64,000 bases of DNA from Limnohabitans curvus. Lineage in GTDB: Bacteria > Pseudomonadota > Gammaproteobacteria > Burkholderiales > Burkholderiaceae_C. Location of the stretch: positions 1,240,001 to 1,304,000 of the forward strand of contig NZ_NESP01000001.1 in assembly GCF_003063475.1 (NCBI RefSeq). The letters run 5' to 3'. A program made the position numbers and the translations under genes. Below are positions 48,394-58,067 of this stretch, piece by piece (the first letter of the stretch is position 1; every line of letters begins with the position of its first letter). Under the pieces are notes generated by a model. The model did not search any database. It was not told the DNA's origin and saw only the letters and a list, made by a program, of their open reading frames with translations.

Positions 48394-51081
48394 TTAAACG
48401 ACGATGTTGACCAAGCGGCCAGGCACGACGATGACCTTCTTGGGCGCAGCACCATTGGCTTGCTTGATGAAGGCGTCGGTGGCCAACGCGGCTTGCTCGA
48501 TTTGTTCTTTGGTGGCCGTGGCGCTGACGGTGACCGAGCCGCGCAACTTGCCGTTGATTTGCAGCATCAGCTCCAGCTCGTCACGTTGCAAGGCGCGCTC
48601 GTCGACCTCTGGCCAAGCGGTGTCGAGCAAGTCGCCCGACTGCTTGGCGTAGCCCAACTCAGCCCACAAGTTCGCACTGATGTGCGGGCAGGCGGGGTAG
48701 AGCATGCGCAGCAAAACAGACATGCCTTCGCACAACACAGCGTTGTCGCCCTCGCTGCCATCGGCCTTGAAATCTTCCAAGGCATTGAGCAACTTCATGC
48801 AGCCCGACACCACGGTGTTGTATTGCATGCGGTCATAGTCGTAGCTGACTTGCTTGAGCACCACATGCATTTCGCGACGCAAATCGGCAGCTTCTTTGCG
48901 CGGCTTGGCGGCGCTCAAGTTGCCAGCGGTGGCGGCCTTGAGCGTGGCCTCGTGTTTGAACGCAAAGTTCCACACGCGACGCAAGAAACGGTAGCTGCCT
49001 TCCACCGCCGCATCGTTCCACTCCAACGTGGCTTCGGGCGGCGCGGTAAACATGGTGTACAGACGCGCGGTGTCGGCGCCGTAGCGCTCGATCAGGTCTT
49101 GTGGGTCCACGCCGTTGTTCTTGGACTTGGACATGGTGCCCACGCCTTCGTAGTCGATGGCGGTGCCCACGGGCAATTTGCCGTCGCTGCTGTCGGCCGC
49201 GTTTTTGAGCTTGGCGCCCACCACTTTGCCTGCGTCGTCCAGCACATGCTCGACATCGTGGGGCCAGAAATAATCTTTGCCACCTTTGGCCGTGCGGCGT
49301 GAGTAAATGTGGTTGAGCACCATGCCTTGCGTGAGCAGCTTGGTGAAGGGCTCGTCCACTTTGACCAGGCCCATGTCGCGCATGACTTTGGTCCAGAAAC
49401 GTGCGTAGAGCAAATGCAAAATCGCGTGCTCAATGCCGCCAATGTATTGGTCCATCGGCGCCCAGTACTGCGCGCCCTCAGCCACCATTGCATCCGTGTT
49501 GGTTGGGTCGCAATAGCGCATGAAGTACCACGACGAGTCCACAAAGGTGTCCATCGTGTCGGTCTCGCGGCGGGCGGGCTTGCCGCACACGGGGCATGTC
49601 ACACCCGCATGGAAACCTTCGTGCTTGTGCAACGGGTTGCCTGAACCATCAGGGATGCAGTCTTGCGGCAACACCACGGGCAGGTCTTTTTCGGGCACGG
49701 GCACAGCGCCGTGTTCGTCGCAATGAATGATGGGGATCGGTGTGCCCCAATAGCGCTGGCGGCTGATACCCCAGTCGCGCAAACGCCAAGTGGTCTTCTT
49801 CTCGCCCAAGCCTTTGGCGGCGAGCAACTCGGCCACTTTGTTGACGGCTGCTTTTTGGTTCAAGCCATCGAGTTCGCCAGAGTTGATGCAGACGCAGCTT
49901 TGTTTGTCGCCGTACCACTCTTGCCACTCTTTGTCATTGAACGCTTGGTCTTTGACCGACACCACTTGTTGGATGGGCAAGTCGTATTTCAAAGCAAACG
50001 CAAAGTCACGTTCGTCATGCGCAGGCACGCCCATGACTGCACCATCGCCGTAAGACATGAGCACGTAGTTGCCCACCCACACTTCGACTTTCGCGCCGGT
50101 CAGTGGGTGCGTGACGAACAAGCCCGTAGGCATGCCTTTTTTCTCTTGCGTGGCCAGCTCGGCTTCGGTGGTGCCGCCGCTTTTGCATTCTTCGAGGAAC
50201 GCAGCCAACGCAGGGTTCGTCGCCGCAGCGTGCAATGCCAGCGGATGCTCGGCGGCCACCGCACAAAACGTCACACCCATGATGGTGTCGGCGCGTGTGG
50301 TGAACACATACATTTTTCCGTCGCCGATAAGCGAGCCATCTGCACCGGCAATGTCGTGCGTGAACGCAAAGCGCACACCCTCGCTCTTGCCAATCCAGTT
50401 CTCTTGCATCAAGCGCACTTTGTCGGGCCAGCCGTTCAAGGTGGCTTTCTCGTTGCCAATTTGCACATGGTCCAACAACTCTTGCGCGTAACGGGTGATG
50501 TCGAGGTAATAGCCAGGAATCTCGCGCTTCTCAACCGGAGCGCCCGTGCGCCAGCCTTTGCCGTCAATCACTTGCTCGTTGGCCAACACGGTTTGGTCCA
50601 CCGGGTCCCAGTTCACGACTTGAGTCTTGCGGTAAGCGATGCCTTTTTCGAGCATCTTCAAGAAGAGCCATTGGTTCCACTTGTAGTAGGTCGCATCGCA
50701 GGTGGCCACTTCGCGTGACCAGTCGATGGCCAAACCCATCGCCTGCATTTGCTTCTTCATGTAAGCGATGTTCTCGTACGTCCACTTCGCGGGCGGCACG
50801 CCGTTTTTCAGCGCGGCGTTTTCAGCAGGCAGCCCAAAGGCGTCCCAGCCCATGGGCATCAACACGTTGTAGCCCTTCATGCGCAGGTTGCGCGTGAGCA
50901 TGTCGTTGATGGTGTAGTTGCGCACGTGCCCCATGTGCAGCTTGCCGCTGGGGTAAGGCAGCATGGAGCAGGCGTAAAACTTTTTCTTGGACGCGTCTTC
51001 GGTCACGCGGTAGGCGTCGGCTTGGGTCCAAGCGGCCTGAACGGCGCGTTCTACCTCGGTGTGGTTGTATTTGTCTTGCAT
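48394..51081 (-). CDS. leuS: Leucyl-tRNA synthetase
   Basis: Class I synthetase that charges tRNA-Leu and edits mischarged products. It has 895 residues from ATG 51081 ([14 protein letters not shown]). The HIGH motif is HMGH at 49-52, the CP1 editing domain spans about 230-430, and the KMSKS motif reads [11 protein letters not shown] near residue 650. An in-frame TTG 16 codons upstream would give a longer N-terminus unlike the family. It starts the leuS-lptE-holA-proA run. Confidence 0.97.
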   Translation of the reverse strand: MQDKYNHTEVERAVQAAWTQADAYRVTEDASKKKFYACSMLPYPSGKLHMGHVRNYTINDMLTRNLRMKGYNVLMPMGWDAFGLPAENAALKNGVPPAKWTYENIAYMKKQMQAMGLAIDWSREVATCDATYYKWNQWLFLKMLEKGIAYRKTQVVNWDPVDQTVLANEQVIDGKGWRTGAPVEKREIPGYYLDITRYAQELLDHVQIGNEKATLNGWPDKVRLMQENWIGKSEGVRFAFTHDIAGADGSLIGDGKMYVFTTRADTIMGVTFCAVAAEHPLALHAAATNPALAAFLEECKSGGTTEAELATQEKKGMPTGLFVTHPLTGAKVEVWVGNYVLMSYGDGAVMGVPAHDERDFAFALKYDLPIQQVVSVKDQAFNDKEWQEWYGDKQSCVCINSGELDGLNQKAAVNKVAELLAAKGLGEKKTTWRLRDWGISRQRYWGTPIPIIHCDEHGAVPVPEKDLPVVLPQDCIPDGSGNPLHKHEGFHAGVTCPVCGKPARRETDTMDTFVDSSWYFMRYCDPTNTDAMVAEGAQYWAPMDQYIGGIEHAILHLLYARFWTKVMRDMGLVKVDEPFTKLLTQGMVLNHIYSRRTAKGGKDYFWPHDVEHVLDDAGKVVGAKLKNAADSSDGKLPVGTAIDYEGVGTMSKSKNNGVDPQDLIERYGADTARLYTMFTAPPEATLEWNDAAVEGSYRFLRRVWNFAFKHEATLKAATAGNLSAAKPRKEAADLRREMHVVLKQVSYDYDRMQYNTVVSGCMKLLNALEDFKADGSEGDNAVLCEGMSVLLRMLYPACPHISANLWAELGYAKQSGDLLDTAWPEVDERALQRDELELMLQINGKLRGSVTVSATATKEQIEQAALATDAFIKQANGAAPKKVIVVPGRLVNIVV

Positions 51082-51222
51082 GGAATCAGTCAGAGAATCC
51101 CCGCTGGGGTCGCGAGGCAGCGCCTTCAAACAAAGGCAAAGAATGCACTGATTTTAGGCCTTGGTTTGAGGGCAATCGGGATGCCAAAGAAGGCAACACT
51201 CAGCGAGTGAAGACGAAGCTCA

Positions 51223-51675
51223 TTAAGGCGCGGCAACGGGCTGCTTGCGCTCGGTCACAAAGCCAATGCGGTTCATGCCCGCTTGCTGGGCCAAGCCCAT
51301 GACTTCGACCACTTTGCCGTAGGGCACGCGCTCGTCAGCGCGCAGCTGCACTTCAGGCAGTTCGCCATGGTCTACGGCTAAGTCTTTGGAGGCTTCGGCA
51401 TTCAAACTGCGCTTGAGCTCATCCAAAGTGATGCGTTTGTCGTCTAAAAAAATAGCACCTTTGTTGTCAATGCTGAGTTTGACAAAGCGCGGCGGCGCGC
51501 TGCTGGCCTGTGCGCCTTCGGTTTTAGGCAAATCAAGCTTCAAAGCGCTGACCATCAAAGGTGCGGTGATGATGAAAATCACCAGCAACACCATCATCAC
51601 GTCGACCAAGGGGGTGACGTTGATGTCGCTCATGGGCGTTTGACCCGGCGTGCGCTCAAAACGTCCGAAAGCCAT
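51223..51675 (-). CDS. tolR: ExbD/TolR-family biopolymer transport protein
   Basis: Proton-motive-force-coupled partner of TolQ/ExbB. It has 150 residues: a short cytoplasmic N-terminus, one TM helix at about 20-42 with the critical Asp in TPLVDVMMVLLVIFI, and a periplasmic domain with VQLRADERVPYGKVVEVM. The ATG overlaps the upstream gene stop as TGATG. TolR and ExbD cannot be separated by sequence alone here; no tolA/tolB or tonB is adjacent. Confidence 0.9.
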   Translation of the reverse strand: MAFGRFERTPGQTPMSDINVTPLVDVMMVLLVIFIITAPLMVSALKLDLPKTEGAQASSAPPRFVKLSIDNKGAIFLDDKRITLDELKRSLNAEASKDLAVDHGELPEVQLRADERVPYGKVVEVMGLAQQAGMNRIGFVTERKQPVAAP

Positions 51676-52301
51676 CAGAGCTCTCGCAGGTCGTGGGCAA
51701 AGCCTTCCAGCTCTTGCTCCAAACGGTTAATCACGCGGCCCATCACGTTAAACGCCAACACGGCTGGCAAAGCCACAGCCAAGCCCGCAGCCGTCATGAC
51801 CAAGGCCTCGCCCACGGGACCAGCCACGCGCTCGATGGTGAGCTGACCTGCCGTGGCAATGCCGGTCAGCGCGTGATAAATACCCCACACCGTACCCAGT
51901 AAACCCACAAACGGCGCGGTAGAACCGACAGTGGCCAGCAAAACTTGACCCGACTGCAAACGGTGCAACACGCCATGTAAGGCATCGCGCAACACGCGCG
52001 TGCGCTGGGCCGACACATCGCCTTGCGCACCCAACGTGCCGGGCATGAGTTGTTGGTTGGCTTGCGCCAGTGGCAACAGCACCGCCGTGCGCTCTACCGC
52101 CGTCAAAGCTTGGATGCCTTGCTGCACATCACGCGCTTGCCAAAATGCAGCTTTGCCATTGACAACGTCCGCACTCACGCGGTGCAGCAACCAGGCTTTG
52201 TAAAAAATAACGGTCCAGCTGGCCACCGACATGGCAAGCATTGCCAAGGCCAAGGTGGCGCTGAGCGCGTCACCTTGCAAAGCAGCAGCGAAGAAGTCCA
52301 T
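51675..52301 (-). CDS. tolQ: ExbB/TolQ-family proton channel protein
   Basis: A 208-residue inner-membrane protein with three TM helices (about 17-37, 115-137, 160-180) that forms the proton channel with TolR/ExbD. The family core VGSTAPFVGLLGTVWGIYHALTG is near residue 122, and the GPVGEALVMTAAGLAVALPAVL block follows. The pair between leuS and dapB is common in Comamonadaceae. It may energise TonB- or Tol-dependent processes; the assignment is uncertain. Confidence 0.88.
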   Translation of the reverse strand: MDFFAAALQGDALSATLALAMLAMSVASWTVIFYKAWLLHRVSADVVNGKAAFWQARDVQQGIQALTAVERTAVLLPLAQANQQLMPGTLGAQGDVSAQRTRVLRDALHGVLHRLQSGQVLLATVGSTAPFVGLLGTVWGIYHALTGIATAGQLTIERVAGPVGEALVMTAAGLAVALPAVLAFNVMGRVINRLEQELEGFAHDLREL

Positions 52302-52306
52302 AGAAA

Positions 52307-53125
52307 TTAGCGCAGGCTCAAGACATCAAACATGTCGAACAAGCCGTTTTTCTTGCTGGCCAAGAAGCTTGCTGCACGCAAACTGCCTTGGGCGTAGGTG
52401 GCGCGACTGGACGACTTGTGCGTGATTTCGATGCGCTCGCCAATGCCAGCGAACAACACGGTGTGGTCGCCCACGATATCGCCACCACGGATGGTGGAGA
52501 AACCGATGGTGGAGGGGTCGCGCTCACCCGTGTGGCCATAACGCTCATACACCGCGCAATCTTTGAGGTCGCGACCGATGGCGTCGGCAATCACTTCGCC
52601 CATTTTCAATGCGGTGCCTGAAGGCGCATCCACCTTGTGGCGGTGGTGGGCTTCGATGATTTCAATGTCATAGCCCGTGGGCATGGCTTGCGCAGCCATT
52701 TGCAACAGTTTCAAAGTCACGTTCACACCCACGCTCATGTTGGGCGCCATGACGATAGCGATGTCCTTGGCGGCTTCGGCGATTTCTGCCTTTTGCTCGT
52801 CCGTAAAACCAGTGGTGCCAATGACCAACTTGACGCCCAATTCACGGCAAATCTTCAAATGCGCCAGCGTGCCTTCAGGACGCGTGAAGTCAATCAACAC
52901 ATGGCTGTTTTGCAAGCCTTTGCGCACATCAGATTCGATGTTCACGCCGCTGGCTTGACCCAAAAAGCCAGTCGCATCGTTACCGATGCCAGGGCTAGAA
53001 GGCACATCCAAGGCGCCAGCCAACATGCACATGGGGTCGTTGCGCACAGCCTCGATCAGCATATGGCCCATGCGGCCACTGGCGCCAGCGATGGCAATTT
53101 TCAAAATGTCAGGAGATTGAGCCAT
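52307..53125 (-). CDS. dapB: 4-hydroxy-tetrahydrodipicolinate reductase
   Basis: NAD(P)H-dependent step of lysine and diaminopimelate synthesis. It has 272 residues. The dinucleotide-binding loop is [16 protein letters not shown] near residue 12, and the catalytic region [20 protein letters not shown] is near 158, with the proton-donor His and Lys. The C-terminus [20 protein letters not shown] is typical. It sits between bamE and tolQ. Confidence 0.97.
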   Translation of the reverse strand: MAQSPDILKIAIAGASGRMGHMLIEAVRNDPMCMLAGALDVPSSPGIGNDATGFLGQASGVNIESDVRKGLQNSHVLIDFTRPEGTLAHLKICRELGVKLVIGTTGFTDEQKAEIAEAAKDIAIVMAPNMSVGVNVTLKLLQMAAQAMPTGYDIEIIEAHHRHKVDAPSGTALKMGEVIADAIGRDLKDCAVYERYGHTGERDPSTIGFSTIRGGDIVGDHTVLFAGIGERIEITHKSSSRATYAQGSLRAASFLASKKNGLFDMFDVLSLR

Positions 53126-53147
53126 GGTGTGTCGGCACTTTCAAAAA

Positions 53148-53690
53148 TCAACGAGCCACTTCGAGCGGCGGGTAAGTAACTGGGCCAACAGGTGCTGCTG
53201 GCTGGGCTGAGCCTTGAGCAGGTGCCGGCTTGGTTGGGAACTTAGCCAAATCGGCCTCAGTGGCTTTGAGCTCTGGCAATTTGGTAGGTGGGCGACGGTT
53301 GTCTAGCTTGGCTGCGAACTCGGCCTCGGTAGGCAATGGATCGCCCTCAATGCGGTCCAACACATCGCCTTTGAAGAACACGCTGAAGCGGCGTTGCTGC
53401 GGTTCAGCACCTTGACGACGGATGGTGAAAGCGTAGTCCCACCGGTCTGCATGAAACAAGCTGGTCACCAAGGGTGTACCGAGCACATCACGCACCGCTT
53501 GGCGGGGCATGCCTGCGCGCAGAGCTTGTACTTGCTCACGCGAGACAAAGTTGCCTTGCACGACTTCGGGCTTGTAAATCAGGTTGCTCGAACAGGCCGT
53601 CAGCCCTAGGCCCGCGACCACGCAAGCCAGGGCCACAAAGCGGCGTTGCTGACGCAAAAATTCTGGGGCATTTCGACAGGATTCAAACAT
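53148..53690 (-). CDS. bamE: Outer-membrane assembly lipoprotein BamE
   Basis: A subunit of the BAM beta-barrel assembly complex. It has 180 residues. The signal peptide ends in the lipobox GLTAC with lipidated Cys33, and the SmpA/OmlA domain contains YKPEVVQGNFVSREQVQALR and VRDVLGTPLVTSLFHADRWDY. A Pro/Ala-rich C-terminal extension of about 60 residues follows, as in other Burkholderiales. It diverges from fur across 85 bases, an arrangement conserved in many Proteobacteria. Confidence 0.95.
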   Translation of the reverse strand: MFESCRNAPEFLRQQRRFVALACVVAGLGLTACSSNLIYKPEVVQGNFVSREQVQALRAGMPRQAVRDVLGTPLVTSLFHADRWDYAFTIRRQGAEPQQRRFSVFFKGDVLDRIEGDPLPTEAEFAAKLDNRRPPTKLPELKATEADLAKFPTKPAPAQGSAQPAAPVGPVTYPPLEVAR

Positions 53691-53775
53691 GGTGTGAAAG
53701 GCCGAATGAGGCGCTAAGGCTATGATTCGTTCATTGTAGCGGTGGGTCTATTTCCAGCGCTGAGCGAAAGGCAAA

Positions 53776-54210
53776 ATGGCACACCCAGACGACCTCAAAA
53801 GCATTGGCCTCAAGGCCACCGCACCTCGCCTGAAAATTTTGGAAATTTTCCAACAAGGCACGCAACGGCACATGACGGCCGAGGACGTGTATCGCCATTT
53901 ATTGTTGCAAAACATGGACATTGGCATCGCCACGGTTTACCGCGTGTTGATGCAGTTTGAGCAAGCTGACATTTTGAAACGCAGCCACTTTGAGAGCGAA
54001 CGTGCGGTATATGAGCTGAATGAAGGCGAGCACCACGACCACCTGGTGTGCCTAGACTGCGGGCGCGTAGAAGAGTTTCACGACGAAGAGATCGAAGCTC
54101 TGCAGGTCCAAGTGGCCAAGCGCCACGGATTCGAGATTGCAGACCACGCGCTCAGTCTGTATGCCCACTGCGTTAAAAAAAATTGCGAGCATCGCCCTGC
54201 GGGCAAATAA
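53776..54210 (+). CDS. fur: Ferric uptake regulator
   Basis: Fe(II)-dependent repressor of iron uptake genes. It has 144 residues: an N-terminal winged helix (GLKATAPRLKILEIFQQGTQRHMTAEDVYR) and a dimerisation domain with the metal-binding cluster EGEHHDHLVCLDCGRVEEF near residue 87. A second Cys pair is in HCVKKNCEH at the end. It starts at ATG 53776. It converges on hprK with 3 bases between the genes. No clear Fur box was found in the 85-base bamE-fur gap. Confidence 0.96.
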   Translation: MAHPDDLKSIGLKATAPRLKILEIFQQGTQRHMTAEDVYRHLLLQNMDIGIATVYRVLMQFEQADILKRSHFESERAVYELNEGEHHDHLVCLDCGRVEEFHDEEIEALQVQVAKRHGFEIADHALSLYAHCVKKNCEHRPAGK

Positions 54211-54213
54211 GGC

Positions 54214-55161
54214 TTAGCCTTGCGACATGGCGCGCTGGTGGCGCGCGATGAACTCTTGATAAGTGTCGACACCGCGCAACTGCAAAATTGAGTTGCGCAC
54301 CGCCGCCTCCACCAACACCGCAATGTTGCGACCCGCGACCACTTGAATGACAACCTTACGCACGGGTACGCCCAACACGTCTTGCGTAAGAGGCTCATGG
54401 GGCAAACGCTCGTAGTCGCGTTCTAGGGTTTCTTTGCGCACCAAATGCACGATAAGCTTCAAGCGCATCTTGCGACGCACCGCGGTTTCACCAAAGATGG
54501 CACGAATATCGAGCAAACCAATGCCGCGCACTTCCAGCAAGTTTTGCAGCAACTCGGGACAGCGACCTTCGATGGTGGTTTGGTTGATGCGGTACAAATC
54601 GACCGCGTCGTCGGCCACCAGGCCGTTACCACGAGAAATCAACTCCAAGCCCAGCTCGCTTTTACCCAAGCCAGACTCACCGGTAATCATCACGCCCAAG
54701 CCCAAAATGTCCATGAACACGCCGTGCATGGTGGTGCGATCGGCAAAGTGCTTGGACAAATAAGCGCGCAACAAATCAATGACAAAAGCCGCCGACTCAT
54801 GCGTGGCAAACAAGGGGATTTGGGCTCGCTCACACATGGACACCAAAGCCTCGGAGGGCTGCTGACCATCAGCCAAGACCAACACCGGAGGCTCTAAGGT
54901 GACGATGCGCGCGATGCGCCGTGCGCAGTCTTCGGGCGAGCATTTGCTGACGTAATTGGCTTCACGCTCACCCATCACTTGCACGCGGTAGGGATGGATG
55001 TAATTGAGATACCCCACCAAGTCGGCGCCAGAGCGCGCGCTGCGGACAGCCACCTCGTCAAAGTGGCGCTCTGAGGCGCCTAAGCCGGCAATCCATTCCC
55101 AACGCAGTCGACCGCGAAAGGCTTCAAACAGCACATCCGCGCTGATGACGGAAGGCCTCAC
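54214..55161 (-). CDS. hprK: HPr kinase/phosphorylase
   Basis: Phosphorylates and dephosphorylates HPr at the regulatory Ser. It has 315 residues. The catalytic domain contains [10 protein letters not shown] near 145, Walker [10 protein letters not shown] at 161-169 and the family signature [19 protein letters not shown] near 215. The start is GTG at 55159-55161, overlapping ptsN as GTGA. In Betaproteobacteria HprK belongs to a regulatory phosphotransferase chain without sugar uptake; HPr itself is not in the window. Confidence 0.96.
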   Translation of the reverse strand: MRPSVISADVLFEAFRGRLRWEWIAGLGASERHFDEVAVRSARSGADLVGYLNYIHPYRVQVMGEREANYVSKCSPEDCARRIARIVTLEPPVLVLADGQQPSEALVSMCERAQIPLFATHESAAFVIDLLRAYLSKHFADRTTMHGVFMDILGLGVMITGESGLGKSELGLELISRGNGLVADDAVDLYRINQTTIEGRCPELLQNLLEVRGIGLLDIRAIFGETAVRRKMRLKLIVHLVRKETLERDYERLPHEPLTQDVLGVPVRKVVIQVVAGRNIAVLVEAAVRNSILQLRGVDTYQEFIARHQRAMSQG

Positions 55162-55622
55162 GGTTGCACCGCATTCCAGGTGGAGATGATGCGGTGGAGT
55201 TCCGTCGCGTCATCGCAGGTTTTGATTTTTTCGCGCAAGCCGGTGTCGCTGAGCAACTCAGCGATTTCAGACAAAATTTCAAGGTGCTTTTGCGTAGACG
55301 CCTCGGGCACCAGCAAAAAGATGAGCAGACTCACAGGCTGCTCGTCAGGGGCGTCAAAGCCAATGGCTTTGTCTAGCTGGAACACCGCCGCCATGGGCGA
55401 CTTTAAGCCTTTGATGCGGCCATGCGGAATCGCCACGCCGTGCCCCAACCCTGTGGAGCCTAAACGCTCACGCGCAAACAAGCTCTCGGCCACCAAAGCG
55501 CGATTGAGGCCGTGCAGGCCCTCAAACAACAAGCCCGCCTCTTCAAAGGCGCGCTTTTTACTGGTGACCTCAACACGCACAAGAACTTGTGCTGGAGGAA
55601 GAATAGAAGCTAAACGATTCAT
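55158..55622 (-). CDS. ptsN: PTS IIA-like nitrogen-regulatory protein
   Basis: EIIA-Ntr, a phosphoryl acceptor that controls K+ transport and stress responses in other bacteria. It has 154 residues from ATG 55622. The phosphorylated His67 lies in [18 protein letters not shown] seven codons upstream is an alternative start, but it overlaps a possible -10 box (CATAAT). It sits just after the hpf terminator, so it probably has its own promoter, and overlaps hprK by 4 bases. Confidence 0.94.
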   Translation of the reverse strand: MNRLASILPPAQVLVRVEVTSKKRAFEEAGLLFEGLHGLNRALVAESLFARERLGSTGLGHGVAIPHGRIKGLKSPMAAVFQLDKAIGFDAPDEQPVSLLIFLLVPEASTQKHLEILSEIAELLSDTGLREKIKTCDDATELHRIISTWNAVQP

Positions 55623-55670
55623 GATTGAGCGCAGATTATGCACCTACAAAATAACAAGCCTTGAAACGAC

Positions 55671-55695
55671 AAAACCGCCGATTCACGGCGGTTTT
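55671..55695 (-). terminator. Intrinsic terminator between hpf and ptsN
   Basis: A perfect 10-bp stem AAAACCGCCG/CGGCGGTTTT with a 5-base loop lies 15 bases past the hpf stop, ending in TTTT on the minus strand. It is symmetrical and could work in both directions. It separates hpf from ptsN-hprK, so read-through or a separate promoter is needed for ptsN. Confidence 0.9.
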
Positions 55696-55710
55696 GAGAA
55701 GTTTCTAGGC

Positions 55711-56040
55711 CTACATCAAACGCTTGGGACTCTCATGGTGATGGTTTTGCAAGCGGTCTTTGTGCCGAACCACTTGACGATCCAGCTTATCCACCAACTC
55801 ATCCACGGCTGCGTACATGTCTTCATGTGCACTCTCGGCGAACATATCGCTACCTTTGACGTGGATATTGCACTCTGCTTTTTGACGGCGCTCTTTCTCA
55901 GTTTGGTTCTCAATGCTAAGCAGCACCTTCACATCAACCACCTGATCGAAATGTCGGGTGATGCGGTCTAGCTTGCCTGTCACGTAAGTGCGCAAGGCGG
56001 GAGTTACTTCAAGATGGTGACCACTGATCGTCAAGTTCAT
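55711..56040 (-). CDS. hpf: Ribosome hibernation-promoting factor, short form
   Basis: Binds idle 30S subunits and supports 100S dimers or hibernation. It has 109 residues from ATG 56040 ([14 protein letters not shown]), chosen because GGAGG stands 6 bases upstream; the open frame extends 20 codons more without support. The YfiA/HPF domain has [18 protein letters not shown] and the Asp/Glu-rich segment [20 protein letters not shown]. There is no long C-terminal dimerisation domain. Hpf often follows rpoN; here it does not. Confidence 0.95.
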   Translation of the reverse strand: MNLTISGHHLEVTPALRTYVTGKLDRITRHFDQVVDVKVLLSIENQTEKERRQKAECNIHVKGSDMFAESAHEDMYAAVDELVDKLDRQVVRHKDRLQNHHHESPKRLM

Positions 56041-56071
56041 AAAAAACCTCCATTGGTGAGTTAGCGCTTTC

Positions 56072-56100
56072 ACTATGCGCTCAGCCCACCTAAAAGGCAA
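56072..56100 (-). promoter_or_regulatory. Promoter of hpf
   Basis: On the minus strand TTGCCT (56095-56100) and CATAGT (56072-56077) are separated by exactly 17 bases and lie about 32 bases upstream of the hpf ATG. They match sigma-70 -35 and -10 boxes at 4 of 6 positions or better. Confidence 0.5.
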
Positions 56101-56144
56101 TGGGTTGAACTCAAAATCAGCCCAAAAACACCCTACGGAAAACC

Positions 56145-56173
56145 CCTAGACTGCACCGAGGCGGTGCGATAAT
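56145..56173 (+). promoter_or_regulatory. Promoter with spacer palindrome upstream of the corA leader
   Basis: An extended -10 element, TG-C-GATAAT (56165-56173), lies about 149 bases before corA. The -35 region is weak (TAGACT at 56147-56152 with a 15-base spacer, or CTAGAC with 16). The spacer contains a perfect 6-bp palindrome, GCACCG-AGG-CGGTGC (56153-56167), which may be an operator. The promoter call rests on the extended -10 and the structured leader that follows. Confidence 0.5.
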
Positions 56174-56179
56174 CTGCGC

Positions 56180-56321
56180 CACATCAACAGCGGAGCTATC
56201 TCCTTGGAAACCTACCCTAGTCGGTAGCTTTCGGATCGCACCAGGCCTATAGACGGCGCGCGAATTCGAAAGCTGCATTTCTCACCCTTCGAATTTCTGT
56301 GCCCCACGCGCAAGGACTGCC
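56180..56321 (+). ncRNA. Candidate structured 5' leader RNA of corA
   Basis: The region between the promoter and corA has no gene but several strong hairpins. GGAG/CTCC is at 56192-56203. An imperfect stem joins GAAA-C-CTACC with GGTAG-C-TTTC (56207-56232). A long arm pairs AATTCGAA (56263-56270) with TTCGAATT (56288-56295), and flanking GCGCG can pair with CGCGC near 56306-56312, close to the start codon. I do not recognise it as a known Mg2+ element. A cation-responsive role is inferred from corA downstream. Confidence 0.5.
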
Positions 56322-57308
56322 ATGCTCAATATCTTCACGCTGGCCAACGGTCGACTCTTTCAAGAAGAGATCGAATCGCTGGAAGAACTCTCCAAATTCC
56401 AACCCATCTGGGTTGACCTCGAAGCGCCCACGCTTGAGGAAAAACGCTGGATCAAGCAGTACTACGGCCTTTCCATCCCCGAAGATGCGATGGACGAGGA
56501 CATTGAAGAGTCTGCCCGCTTCTACGAAGAAGACAACGGCGAACTACACATCCGTAGCGACTTTTTGATCGCCGACGAAGACGAGCCCCGCACCGTGCGT
56601 GTGGCGTTCATCTTGAACCAAAACAACGCGTCGCTACGCAGCCGTGGCGTGTTGTTCTCCATTCACGACGAAGACGTACCCGTGTTCCGCTTGTTGCGCA
56701 TGCGTGCACGCCGCGCGCCTGGCTTGATTGAAGACGACAAAGACGTTCTGTTAAAGCTCTTTGACGCCGACGCCGAATACTCAGCCGACACACTAGAAGG
56801 CATTTACGACCAGCTCGAAAAAGCAGGCAAGTTGGTACTGTCTGAAGACGTGACCGACGTGCTGGCCGGTGAAGTGCTGGGTGCCATTGCACGCCAAGAA
56901 GACTTGAACGGCCGCATTCGCCGTAACGTGATGGACACCCGCCGCGCCGTGAGTTTCATGATGCGCTCGCGCATGCTCAATGCCGACCAGTTTGAAGAAG
57001 CCCGCCAAATTTTGCGTGACATCGAATCGCTCGACAACCACACGGCTTTCTTGTTTGACAAAATTAACTTCTTGATGGATGCGACCGTGGGTTTCATCAA
57101 CATCAACCAGAACAAGATCATCAAGATCTTCTCGGTGGCCAGCGTGGCCTTGCTGCCGCCCACCTTGATTGCCAGCATCTACGGCATGAACTTCCAGTAC
57201 ATGCCAGAGCTCGACAAGACGTGGGGTTATCCGATGGCCTTGTGCCTGATGATTGCCAGCGCTTTGGTGCCCATGTGGTACTTCCGCAAACGCGGCTGGC
57301 TCAAGTAA
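56322..57308 (+). CDS. corA: Magnesium/cobalt transport protein CorA
   Basis: Pentameric Mg2+ channel of 328 residues. A long cytoplasmic alpha/beta N-terminal domain rich in Asp and Glu is followed by the stalk helix and two C-terminal TM helices. The selectivity motif GMN is at about 288-290 (YGMNFQYMPELD), and a basic tail RKRGWLK ends the protein. It is preceded by a long structured leader and converges directly on the nucleosidase gene with no spacer. Confidence 0.97.
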   Translation: MLNIFTLANGRLFQEEIESLEELSKFQPIWVDLEAPTLEEKRWIKQYYGLSIPEDAMDEDIEESARFYEEDNGELHIRSDFLIADEDEPRTVRVAFILNQNNASLRSRGVLFSIHDEDVPVFRLLRMRARRAPGLIEDDKDVLLKLFDADAEYSADTLEGIYDQLEKAGKLVLSEDVTDVLAGEVLGAIARQEDLNGRIRRNVMDTRRAVSFMMRSRMLNADQFEEARQILRDIESLDNHTAFLFDKINFLMDATVGFININQNKIIKIFSVASVALLPPTLIASIYGMNFQYMPELDKTWGYPMALCLMIASALVPMWYFRKRGWLK

Positions 57309-58067
57309 TCAAACGGCCAGCGTGGACAGCAGGCGGTCAAGCACCGCCACGCTGTAGCGACTGGCGATGCTTTGGATGAATCGCGGAAAGTCCACATGCG
57401 CCGCATCATCGGCGCGGTCTGAAATGGTGCGCACCGCAGCCAAAGGCACGCCATAGTCGTGACACACCTGCGCCATGGCGGCGCACTCCATCTCGACCGC
57501 CAAGGCATGCGGCAGATCTCGCTGCAAAGTTTGGCTCTCTAAAGTTTGCGACACAAAGCGGTCACCACTGGCTATCAAGCCTTGATGTACTTTTGCATTG
57601 GGCAAGTCTAGGTTGAGCCATTCGTTTGGGGGCAGAGTTGCCAGCATGTCTTGCATCGCGAAGGGGGCTGCAGCTGCCAAGGCGTCGCTCAACACGGGGT
57701 CAGCCAAAAAACGCGTCATGCCCGTCAACGGCACTTCGTGGCGCGGGAACAAAGGCGATGCATCCATGTCATGCTGAATGAATTCACGCGCCACCACCAC
57801 GTCGCCCACATTCACATGCGGCGCCAAACCGCCAGCCACACCTGTGAAGACGATGCGACTCACACCAAAACGCTCAATCAGGGTTGTGGCCGTGGTGGCT
57901 GCAGCCACCTTGCCAATTCGCGAGAGCACAGCCACCACGTCGTGACCGTGCCAATGCCCCACCCAAAACTCGCGACCCGCCACCACGGTTTTGTGTTCAT
58001 TGGGCATGCGAGCAAGCACAGCGGCCAGCTCTTCATGCATGGCGCTGACCAGCGCGATGCGGCTCAT
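57309..58067 (-). CDS. 5'-methylthioadenosine/S-adenosylhomocysteine nucleosidase family
   Basis: Phosphorylase/nucleosidase-fold enzyme of 252 residues from ATG 58067 (MSRIALVSAMHEELAAVL). The MTA/SAH nucleosidase signatures are IVFTGVAGGLAP with GDVVVAREFIQHDMD, the substrate loop EMECAAMAQVCHDYGVPL near residue 200, and the catalytic Asp region RTISDRAD. Likely mtnN-type. The insertion around residues 120-150 is longer than in E. coli. It overlaps fadD by 4 bases (ATGA) as the last gene of the pnt operon. Confidence 0.9.
   Translation of the reverse strand: MSRIALVSAMHEELAAVLARMPNEHKTVVAGREFWVGHWHGHDVVAVLSRIGKVAAATTATTLIERFGVSRIVFTGVAGGLAPHVNVGDVVVAREFIQHDMDASPLFPRHEVPLTGMTRFLADPVLSDALAAAAPFAMQDMLATLPPNEWLNLDLPNAKVHQGLIASGDRFVSQTLESQTLQRDLPHALAVEMECAAMAQVCHDYGVPLAAVRTISDRADDAAHVDFPRFIQSIASRYSVAVLDRLLSTLAV

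Noticed and set aside
53691..53775. Possible Fur box in the bamE-fur gap
   Set aside because: The segment around TATGATTCGTTCATTG has only scattered matches to the Fur consensus; not enough to call an operator.
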